43,357 bases of DNA from Nostoc spongiaeforme FACHB-130 (GTDB lineage: Bacteria > Cyanobacteriota > Cyanobacteriia > Cyanobacteriales > Nostocaceae): positions 1-43,357 of the forward strand of contig NZ_JACJTB010000055.1 in the NCBI RefSeq assembly GCF_014698475.1, written 5' to 3'. The notes under the pieces were generated by a model. It was given only the letters and a program-made list of their open reading frames with translations, made no database searches and had not been told where the DNA came from. The translations under genes and the position numbers were made by a program. Positions 1 through 6,417 of the stretch are shown here, piece after piece. The stretch's first letter is position 1. Every line of letters begins with the position of its first letter.

Positions 1-113
1 CAAGTTAATCAAAAGACTTGGATATGGCTTTCGCAACTTTAGTAATTTCCGCTTACGTAGCTTATTAACTTGGCACTTTACTACTAATTCTCCATAAAAT
101 TACCGGAAGAACC
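1..113 (+). mobile_element. 3' end of an ISL3-type insertion sequence (left copy)
   Basis: Bases 1-115 are the exact reverse complement of 43243-43357. The repeat contains the end of a transposase reading frame, then a short untranslated tail finishing in CCGGAAGAACC. Read inward this is GGTTCTTCCGG, which resembles the GGTTCTT-type terminal repeats of the ISL3 family. The last two shared bases (AT, 114-115) lie outside the inferred inverted repeat and are probably chance or target preference. The rest of the element lies beyond the window. ISL3 assignment is by recognition of the transposase tail and the IR, not by a search. Confidence 0.7.
2..97 (+). CDS. ISL3-type transposase, C-terminal 31 codons (partial)
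   Basis: The frame is open from the first complete codon to TAA at 95-97. It encodes a tail starting KLIKRLGYGFRNF and ending in NSP. The pattern IKRxGYGFxNFxNFRLR is typical of the C-terminus of ISL3 (IS204/IS1001/IS1165) transposases, just after the DDE catalytic domain. The start and the catalytic residues are outside the window, so activity cannot be judged. An identical fragment lies on the opposite strand at the other end. Confidence 0.65.
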   Translation, partial: KLIKRLGYGFRNFSNFRLRSLLTWHFTTNSP

Positions 114-313
114 ATAGTTTTTTATAAAACTTCACTAATAACGATCACATTTACTAAAACTTTTAATTTTTTACAATATTGGGTTTCTTCTCTATCTAGA
201 GGCGCAAGTATAACCGCGTCTCTTTTTTATTTTTATATGTAAATTTTTTAACTAATTTCTGGATTCAGTAATATTCTTGTTGTATATCAATGTATAGTTA
301 ATTTCCCAGTCTT

Positions 314-427
314 ATGTCTAACCAAAAATCAAACACCAACCCCCAACCCAATAAAAAATCTAATGAAAACGCAACTCCCCGCAAGAAACCTCTGAACAAT
401 GGTAAGCCTAATAAGACTGAACCCTGA
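314..427 (+). CDS. possible 37-residue basic, Asn/Lys/Pro-rich peptide
   Basis: An ATG at 314 opens 37 codons ending with TGA at 425. The product is hydrophilic and low in complexity, rich in Asn, Lys and Pro with no hydrophobic residues beyond one Leu, so it would be disordered. No clear ribosome binding site precedes it. Codon use is consistent with coding but the frame is short. It lies between the IS end and the converging coiled-coil gene. I do not recognise it; it could be a chance frame. Confidence 0.3.
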   Translation: MSNQKSNTNPQPNKKSNENATPRKKPLNNGKPNKTEP

Positions 428-465
428 TTATCAATAATCATTTATTACAAATAATGCCTAAAAAG

Positions 466-494
466 TAGAGACGTAATTAGTAATTACGTCTCTA
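466..494 (-). terminator. palindromic terminator of the coiled-coil gene pair
   Basis: Two perfect 14-base arms, TAGAGACGTAATTA and its complement, are separated by one base (480). The palindrome begins 10 bases beyond the stop of the minus-strand gene at 504. On the minus strand it is followed by CTTTTT, so it can act as a factor-independent terminator. The almost spacer-free shape also resembles dispersed palindromic repeats of Nostocales. Confidence 0.6.
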
Positions 495-503
495 AATTAA
501 TGT

Positions 504-1589
504 CTATTTATTCTTCACCTGACTTTTTGCTTGTTCTAATGCAATCTCTTTAATTGCTTGGTAAGAATTGACATTTGCAGTTCCTTCAATAGCCTTAACT
601 GCCAAATCTTGAACTTGTTTCAGCGCAGATTCCAATTGTTTGGATAGATTTTGAATACGTGTTTCTTGGTTAGTGATAGTTTGTTCTAGGGATTGTAATC
701 TTTGCTCATAGAAACGCTTTTGTCCTTCGACTTCTTTCCCATATAAATCAGATTTTACCTTGGCTTGGTAATGAGCGATTCCTTTACCTTCTTCTGTGGC
801 TTTTTTGATGGCTGCTTCTTTCTCTTTTGGGAATGCTTCTACCTTTACTTTTGCTTCTTCAAATTGCTTTTCGCGTTCTGCAATTTGTTTTTCCTTTTCA
901 GCCCATTGCTTTTCTGTTTCTTGTTGAAATTCTTCTAATTGTTTATATAAAGTTTTTTGGGATTGTTCATATTCATCAAATTCCAACTTGCGTTGCAATT
1001 CCAAATCATATTTATACTCGGCTGTGTCACGCTGTCGGGTTTTATTTAAATTATCATTACGTTCTTTAGTTGATTGCTTATATTCATCCTGTTCTTTTTG
1101 CCAAGCAATACGCTGCTCAAGTATATCTTGTGATAATACTTCATAACGCTGATTATACTCTTCTTGATATGCCTTAGAATTATCTTCATAGGCTGTAATC
1201 AAAGTGTCTAATGTATCTTCAGCAATTTCTAAATTATGTAGTTGCTTTAAGGCGGTAATTTCTGCTTCTACAGATTGTCTAATTTCTCCTAATTTAGAAG
1301 CTTGAGTGGTTAATTGTTCTGATAACTCATTTGCCGCACTACCAAAACCCAGTTGAATTTTAGCTAAACTTTCAATTGTATAATTCATCTTTTGTTGGAT
1401 AGTTGTAGGCTGAGTCATAGTGATAGTTGTATTTTGTTCTACTTTTGGCTTTTCTACATTGGCATTTTGATTTGCTTTTAAGGCTTGATTTAGTTGAGTT
1501 TTTAGCCCAGACGTTTCTTTTGTTAACTCTTCATAAGCTTGCAGAATTTCAGCTTTGGTATTCTTATCTGTGAGTTTCTTACTAGCCAT
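504..1589 (-). CDS. coiled-coil-rich protein, second gene of a paralogous pair (LfiB-like candidate)
   Basis: This 361-residue protein is almost entirely charged heptad sequence (Glu, Gln, Lys, Leu). It has no signal peptide or membrane segment and a short variable N-terminus (about 1-65). A conserved core begins near residue 68 and a conserved C-terminal block reads LEQTIT..QE..I..LS.QL..ALKQ.QDLA.KA. The start at 1589 is supported by GGAGGT six bases upstream. It is a paralogue of the gene 42 bp upstream, and the two should be co-transcribed. From memory, the Anabaena PCC 7120 filament-forming coiled-coil proteins LfiA/LfiB (alr4504/alr4505) are also adjacent genes divergent from a phosphate response regulator, so this is probably the LfiB equivalent. 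That identification rests on gene order and protein type and is inferred, not demonstrated. Confidence 0.85.
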   Translation of the reverse strand: MASKKLTDKNTKAEILQAYEELTKETSGLKTQLNQALKANQNANVEKPKVEQNTTITMTQPTTIQQKMNYTIESLAKIQLGFGSAANELSEQLTTQASKLGEIRQSVEAEITALKQLHNLEIAEDTLDTLITAYEDNSKAYQEEYNQRYEVLSQDILEQRIAWQKEQDEYKQSTKERNDNLNKTRQRDTAEYKYDLELQRKLEFDEYEQSQKTLYKQLEEFQQETEKQWAEKEKQIAEREKQFEEAKVKVEAFPKEKEAAIKKATEEGKGIAHYQAKVKSDLYGKEVEGQKRFYEQRLQSLEQTITNQETRIQNLSKQLESALKQVQDLAVKAIEGTANVNSYQAIKEIALEQAKSQVKNK

Positions 1590-1631
1590 ATTTAACCTCC
1601 AATGATTCTAAATTACTCAGATAAGAATTAT

Positions 1632-2615
1632 CTATTTAGCAGCAGAATTACCAAAAGCTCTCATTGCTAAATCTTGCGCCTGCTTCAGAGTGGCTTGTAA
1701 TTGGGTGGAAATACTTTCGATTTGCTCAGTTTGCTTGGTAATTGTCTGTTCTAAGCTTTGGATTTTGAGTTCATAGCTTTGCTTGGTAGATTCCCATTCT
1801 TTCTCAAATAAATCAGCTTCGATTTTGGCTTTTTGACTAGTTTCTTTAATTGCTTCTTCTCGCGCCTTTTTCACGGCTTCTTCCAATTCAGTGGGGAAAG
1901 CTGCTACTTTTTGCTGATATTCTTTAAATAAAGCTTGATTACTAGATAAAACTTTCTCCCGTTCAGTCCAGTCTTTTTCTTTCTGTTCAGTCTTTTCTTG
2001 GATATCTCTTTCTGAGGTGCGTTTTTTGGCTTCGTAAGCATCGGTGTTGAGCTTACGAGTAGTTTCTAATTTATATTGATATTCTTCTTGTTCTCGTTGA
2101 CGTTCTTTATTAGTTGTATCATTGTATGCTGTGATAGCTTCTTCATATTCTGACTGCTCTTTTTGCCATTCTTTACGTTTGAGAGCAATTTCTTTTTCAA
2201 TAGATTCTTGTTTACTAGCGGTATCTTGTTCTAAAGTTTTTAACTTTTCTTGATGTTCTTGAGTAAGAATATCTAATGTATCTGCAACAATTCTAATTCT
2301 TTGCAGTTCTTGAAGATTTTGAGTAGCAATTTCTATCGCTCGGTTGAGTTCATCTAATTTGGAATTTTCTTTTGCAAGTTTTTCTGATAGAGAGGTGACA
2401 ATACTACCAAATTCAAGTTGTAAATCGGCTAAACCTTTAACAATACTATCAACGGTATATGTAGAAGCCGCAGTTAAAATTTCTTGGTTTTTGGCTTTTT
2501 CAGCTTCTTCTTGTTTAGTCGCAATTTTTGATTCTAATTTTTTTTGTTCAGCTAAAATTTGTTGAAATGCTTGTATTAGTTGCTGTTTACTGTCTTTAAC
2601 TGCAACTGAAGTCAT
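1632..2615 (-). CDS. coiled-coil-rich protein, first gene of a paralogous pair (LfiA-like candidate)
   Basis: The product is 327 residues, predicted soluble and dominated by coiled coil from about residue 10 to the end. It aligns with its downstream neighbour through most of its length. Shared blocks are a region around LQLEFGS, an ADTLD motif, WQKEQ.EY, a FP.E.E.A.KKA block and the C-terminal LEQTITKQ.EQI..IS.QL..TLKQAQDLA. ATG at 2615 is preferred over TTG at 2621 because GGGAG lies 7 bases upstream of the ATG. It is transcribed divergently from sphR. Such proteins can form intermediate-filament-like polymers that influence cell or filament shape. A cytoskeletal role here is inference from family and gene order, and a phosphate link is untested. 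Confidence 0.85.
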   Translation of the reverse strand: MTSVAVKDSKQQLIQAFQQILAEQKKLESKIATKQEEAEKAKNQEILTAASTYTVDSIVKGLADLQLEFGSIVTSLSEKLAKENSKLDELNRAIEIATQNLQELQRIRIVADTLDILTQEHQEKLKTLEQDTASKQESIEKEIALKRKEWQKEQSEYEEAITAYNDTTNKERQREQEEYQYKLETTRKLNTDAYEAKKRTSERDIQEKTEQKEKDWTEREKVLSSNQALFKEYQQKVAAFPTELEEAVKKAREEAIKETSQKAKIEADLFEKEWESTKQSYELKIQSLEQTITKQTEQIESISTQLQATLKQAQDLAMRAFGNSAAK

Positions 2616-2621
2616 ACTCAA

Positions 2622-3157
2622 ACTCCCTTAATTAGCAATGAATTGAACAGGTAGCAAACCATACCAATAGCTACCCTATGCAGACATCAGAGTAACCTTT
2701 AACACAGTGATTTTTGTTCAGTACAAATACTGGAATGAAGAAATACGGTGAATCAAGTACGATGTCAATTAACCGTACTGGTTTCTTGTTGGTATGTTTG
2801 CTACGAGAAATTTTATAGTAAATTTGTACTAATAAGTATACTCAAACTCTCTTGCCCTTGTCAAGAGAGAGTAATGGCTGACGTGAAAAGCTTGTTTTTC
2901 GGCGATGTAGCAGTGTAGAATCACCTAGTCTGCAACTAGTAGCAGATAACAGCAAACTTCATAACATTTGAGTGTGAAGTTTGACAACGAGTTTTTTGCT
3001 AATATGCAACAAACTTGCTTTATAATGTTTTGTAGACATGACTGTTATATATGTTACTTTTTGCAAAGTAATTTGCTCAGGTGCGACAGTGAATGCACCG
3101 AGAGATTAGATAATTGACTCGTTTCTCAATATTGATACAAGCACAGGGCAGACTTTT
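2622..3157. other. divergent control region between the coiled-coil genes and sphR
   Basis: This 536-bp gap has no convincing reading frame and must hold both divergent promoters. Visible elements are a hairpin with 8-bp arms CTCTCTTG/CAAGAGAG (2847-2869, 7-base loop), a TATAAT box at 3021-3026 without a well-placed -35, a lone TTGACA at 2981, and a perfect 7-bp dyad TTACTTT/AAAGTAA around TTGC at 3054-3071, about 87 bp upstream of sphR. The dyad could be an operator or part of the leader. No start site can be assigned from sequence alone. Confidence 0.45.
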
Positions 3158-3919
3158 GTGATATCAATGTACACCAGTGAATCGACCAAGTATTCTGCCA
3201 GAGCAGATATCGGACACACAAGTCAGATTCTAGTGGTAGAAGATGAAGAGTTAATCCAAGAGATGCTATCTGTAGCATTGGAGGAGGAAGGTTACGGGGT
3301 CGTGACAGCGCCAGATGGCAGGGTTGCGATCGAGTATCTCAAAAGCTATGAACCCAACTCAGGTGAGTTCCCTTTTGATTTGGTGATTCTTGACTTGATG
3401 TTGCCGCAAATCAATGGTTTAGATATTTGTCGCTTGCTGCGCCATCAGGGTAATCCAGTGCCGATTTTGATGCTGAGTGCTAAGGGTAGTGAAACCGATC
3501 GCGTGTTGGGTTTAGAAGTTGGTGCAGATGACTATCTCACCAAACCATTTAGTATGCGGGAATTAGTGGCTCGCTGTCGCGCACTGCTGCGTCGTCAACG
3601 TTTAAGCACTTTACCGCAATTACCCGTTCTGAAATACAAAGACGTGACCTTAAACCCCCAAGAATGTCGGGTACTAGTGCGGGGTCAAGAAGTCAATCTT
3701 TCCCCGAAAGAATTCCGGTTGCTGGAATTGTTTATGAGTTATGCGCGGCGAGTTTGGTCGCGGGAACAGTTGTTAGATCAGGTTTGGGGGCCAGATTTCG
3801 TTGGCGATAGCAAGACTGTAGATGTTCACATTCGCTGGTTGCGGGAGAAGTTAGAGTTAGATCCTAGCCACCCCGAATATATTGTGACTGTAAGAGGATT
3901 TGGCTATCGTTTCGGATAA
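3158..3919 (+). CDS. sphR: OmpR/PhoB-family response regulator SphR
   Basis: The product is a 253-residue response regulator. A receiver domain (about 23-140) has the acidic pocket in VVEDEE, the phospho-acceptor Asp in LVILDLMLP and the conserved Lys in DYLTKPF. A winged-helix DNA-binding domain (about 160-252) ends in VTVRGFGYRFG. It precedes the kinase gene by 60 bp and phoU follows, the standard cyanobacterial phosphate-starvation set. When phosphorylated it should activate pho genes through direct repeats of a TTAA-type box. Start choice: GTG 3158 has AGGG about 10 bases upstream, while ATG 3167 would remove three residues and has no obvious ribosome site. Function is from family and context, with high confidence. 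Confidence 0.92.
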   Translation: MISMYTSESTKYSARADIGHTSQILVVEDEELIQEMLSVALEEEGYGVVTAPDGRVAIEYLKSYEPNSGEFPFDLVILDLMLPQINGLDICRLLRHQGNPVPILMLSAKGSETDRVLGLEVGADDYLTKPFSMRELVARCRALLRRQRLSTLPQLPVLKYKDVTLNPQECRVLVRGQEVNLSPKEFRLLELFMSYARRVWSREQLLDQVWGPDFVGDSKTVDVHIRWLREKLELDPSHPEYIVTVRGFGYRFG

Positions 3920-3979
3920 TTGGTGAAGATAGTTGTTAGTTTTTATTAATTACGACGCAACTAGCAACTGGGACTCACA

Positions 3980-5314
3980 ATGTTCTTATTGGGATTAATT
4001 CTAGGTTTGGCGGTAGGTATTGGGTTTTGGATTTGGCAACAGATTCAATTAAACCGTTACTTGGGGAGAGTTCTTCAACCCTACTCTAGTTCTACTGACT
4101 TAGCTCTACCGCTATTACCTCGTTTGCGTCAGGAAATCAAGACATTACAACAGCAGCGCCAAGATTTACAGCAATCTCTACAAACTTATCAAGACCTATT
4201 GGATTTTGCACCTATAGGATACTTGCAAGTAGATGAAGAAAATCAATTGCTGTGGTGCAATCAACAAGCGCGAAAAATTTTATATCTGCAAAGATGGCAA
4301 CCGGGGCAAGTGCGCTTGTTGTTAGAATTAGTGCGTTCCTATGAATTAGATCGGTTAGTTGAGCAAACACGCGATCGCCAAAAACCCCAAACCAAAGAGT
4401 GGTTATTTCATCCCTCATCCGACAATCCAGCCGAATTGCCCACAATCAAGTCTATGACCTTACGCGCCTCTGGATTGCCCTTACCCAACGGTCAGGTAGG
4501 CGTATTTTTGGAAAATCGTCAACCACTTTTAGACGTAAATCAAGAACGCGATCGCTCATTTTCTGATTTAGCCCATGAACTCAGAACACCATTAACTTCC
4601 ATTCGGCTGGTTGCAGAAACCTTACAGCATCGCCTAGAACCACCATTAAACCGTTGGGTTGACCGCTTGATGCAAGAAGTTGACCGATTGATTAGCTTAG
4701 TCCAAGGCTGGTTAGAACTGACGCAAATCGAAGCTAACCCAACTATGCAACTGCATCTGGAACCAGTGGAATTGCGATCGCTGATTACATCTGTTTGGGA
4801 AACATTAGAACCCTTGGCACAAAGACAACACCTGTCGCTGCACTATTCTGGGCCGCAAGATATTTGGGTAAAAGCTGATCAAGCCAGAATTTATCAAGTT
4901 TTTCTCAATTTGCTCGACAATAGTATTAAGTACAGTTCTCCTAGCACCAACATTCAAGTAGAAGCAAAAATTAGATTTTCTGAAGATAATCATCATCATC
5001 ATCAAAATAATTCTATACATTCCTTTTTAGAAGTAAATTTAATTGATTCCGGTACAGGTTTTTCAGAAGCAGATTTACCGCATATCTTTGAGCGATTTTA
5101 TCGCGGAGATCAAGCCAGAACTCATTCGCCCTTACAAGATAATTCCATTGGCTCAATTGTCGGAAATGGTTTGGGTTTAGCGATCGTCCGGCAAATTCTC
5201 TTAGCACATGGTGGTTCCATTAAAGCCATGAACCATCCCCAAACAGGTGGGGCGTGGATGCAGCTCACTCTCCCCGAAGTGGTGGCGAACTCTCAAAGCC
5301 AAGACTATAGTTAA
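3980..5314 (+). CDS. sphS: phosphate-sensing histidine kinase SphS
   Basis: The product has 444 residues. One N-terminal membrane anchor (residues 1-20) is followed by a coiled linker (45-70) and a PAS-like domain (about 70-185, starting LLDFAPIGYLQVDEE). The HisKA helix has phospho-acceptor His199 in LAHELRTPL. The ATPase domain has an N box around NLLDNSIKYS, a G1 box DSGTG (356-360), an F box HIFERFYRGD and a G2 box GNGLGL (395-400). This layout, with a PAS domain and no large periplasmic sensor, matches SphS/PhoR kinases that respond to phosphate through PhoU and the Pst transporter. A His-rich run encoded by CAT repeats sits in the ATP-lid region (338-341) and is probably harmless. It lies between sphR and phoU. 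Confidence 0.93.
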   Translation: MFLLGLILGLAVGIGFWIWQQIQLNRYLGRVLQPYSSSTDLALPLLPRLRQEIKTLQQQRQDLQQSLQTYQDLLDFAPIGYLQVDEENQLLWCNQQARKILYLQRWQPGQVRLLLELVRSYELDRLVEQTRDRQKPQTKEWLFHPSSDNPAELPTIKSMTLRASGLPLPNGQVGVFLENRQPLLDVNQERDRSFSDLAHELRTPLTSIRLVAETLQHRLEPPLNRWVDRLMQEVDRLISLVQGWLELTQIEANPTMQLHLEPVELRSLITSVWETLEPLAQRQHLSLHYSGPQDIWVKADQARIYQVFLNLLDNSIKYSSPSTNIQVEAKIRFSEDNHHHHQNNSIHSFLEVNLIDSGTGFSEADLPHIFERFYRGDQARTHSPLQDNSIGSIVGNGLGLAIVRQILLAHGGSIKAMNHPQTGGAWMQLTLPEVVANSQSQDYS

Positions 5315-5342
5315 TAGTATCTTCACTTTTGAGAATACAAGT

Positions 5343-6008
5343 GTGGAAGCTGTCGTTTATAATCCCAATCCTGACAGTTCTCAGTTGGCGCGTGCCATCA
5401 GGCGCTTAGAACGAGATGTTTTACGTATGGGAGCTTTGGTAGAACAATCATTTCGCCTCAGCCACCAAGCGTTATTTGCTCGTAACCTTACGGCTGCTGA
5501 AGAACTCCCCCAATTAGATAAAAAAATTGACCGTTTTTATAGACAAATAGAATCAGACTGTACAGCCATCATGACCCAAGCACCAACAGAGCAAGATTTG
5601 CGCTGTTTGAGTGCCTTTATGCAATTAGTTCGAGATTTAGAACGTATAGGAGATTATGCCAAAGATTTAGGCAAAATAGCAGTTAAACTTTTCCCTTATC
5701 CACCTCATCCATCTTTACCAGAAATTGAAATCATGTCACACCATGCCCAGGCAATGTTAGCAACTAGCTTGGTAGCTTTGGCTGATTTAGATGAAGCTGG
5801 CGGACGGGGAATTAAGCACTTAGATGATGCTGTAGATAATGCTTACGATCGCCTTTATCAAACTTTAGCTCAACAACGGGATATTCCTGGAGTGGTGGAG
5901 CCAATTATTTTGTTAGCACTAGCAATTCGTTGTTTGGAACGAATGGCTGATCATGCTACTAATATTGGTCAGAGAGTAGCATATATTGTCACTGGTCAAC
6001 GCGGTTAA
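5343..6008 (+). CDS. phoU: phosphate signalling protein PhoU
   Basis: The product is 221 residues of two repeated three-helix PhoU domains. Each has the metal-binding signature: DLERIGDYAKDLGK in the first half and CLERMADHATNIGQR in the second. PhoU links the Pst transporter to the kinase and keeps SphS off when phosphate is sufficient. The frame is open from 5247, inside sphS, but the usual PhoU start corresponds to GTG 5343. That choice gives normal family length and a 28-bp gap after sphS. Third gene of the apparent sphR-sphS-phoU operon, which is closed by the hairpin at 6083. Confidence 0.92.
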   Translation: MEAVVYNPNPDSSQLARAIRRLERDVLRMGALVEQSFRLSHQALFARNLTAAEELPQLDKKIDRFYRQIESDCTAIMTQAPTEQDLRCLSAFMQLVRDLERIGDYAKDLGKIAVKLFPYPPHPSLPEIEIMSHHAQAMLATSLVALADLDEAGGRGIKHLDDAVDNAYDRLYQTLAQQRDIPGVVEPIILLALAIRCLERMADHATNIGQRVAYIVTGQRG

Positions 6009-6082
6009 CAATAATTGATGAGAGATTTTTCCAAATTAAGGAATTGATTATTTAGCAAATTTTTTGTTACTAAATACAACAT

Positions 6083-6130
6083 AAAAAAACGAGAATTGGG
6101 ATATATAAATTTCCAATTCTCGTTTTTTTT
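6083..6130 (+). terminator. strong factor-independent terminator after phoU
   Basis: The core stem ACGAGAATTGG pairs with CCAATTCTCGT across a 13-base loop, extended by A/T pairs and ending in a run of eight T. It lies 75 bp after the phoU stop and separates the regulatory operon from phoX. Confidence 0.85.
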
Positions 6131-6145
6131 CGCTGAGGAATTAAG

Positions 6146-6178
6146 AGATCCCCGACTTCTTGAAGAAGTCGGGGATCT
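6146..6178. repeat. perfect 16-bp palindrome (dispersed repeat type)
   Basis: Arms AGATCCCCGACTTCTT and AAGAAGTCGGGGATCT are separated by a single base (6162). I recognise this GC-rich palindrome type as a multicopy intergenic repeat in cyanobacteria. Without a T run it is unlikely to be a second terminator. Confidence 0.6.
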
Positions 6179-6250
6179 GAACTGACACCAAATTAAAAAA
6201 TGATTGCGACAGATGGATGACTCAAAAGCTTACCGATCAACCCTTACCCA

Positions 6251-6280
6251 ATCCAAAATCTAAAATCTAAAATCCAAAAT
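6251..6280. repeat. heptameric short tandem repeat (STRR)
   Basis: There are four consecutive 7-bp units, ATCCAAA, ATCTAAA, ATCTAAA and ATCCAAA. Short tandemly repeated repetitive sequences of this kind are characteristic of heterocystous cyanobacteria. It is located between the terminator and the phoX promoter region. Confidence 0.7.
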
Positions 6281-6310
6281 GGTATGACTAGTATTTTGAA
6301 CTACCAAAAA

Positions 6311-6329
6311 GTTAAAACTTGCTTAACTG
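6311..6329 (+). promoter_or_regulatory. candidate SphR (Pho) box upstream of phoX
   Basis: Two half-sites, GTTAAAAC (6311) and CTTAACTG (6322), lie in the same direction 11 bp apart, one helical turn. Another CTTAACCTT lies at 6359. Cyanobacterial Pho boxes are direct repeats of a PyTTAAPyPy-like octamer. The position about 90 bp before the PhoX-type phosphatase start fits. The match is imperfect, so this is a prediction. Confidence 0.4.
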
Positions 6330-6417
6330 AGTTAGATTTCACTGAATTTTTACCTATTCTTAACCTTGACTGATTAAAGTATCCGAAATCACAGGAACTA
6401 TCGCTTTACTGATATAA

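Noticed and set aside
827-1069. Plus-strand frame of 80 codons inside the coiled-coil gene
   Set aside because: It is antisense to a well-supported coiled-coil gene with a good ribosome site; its hydrophobic composition is the mirror of Glu/Lys-rich codons.
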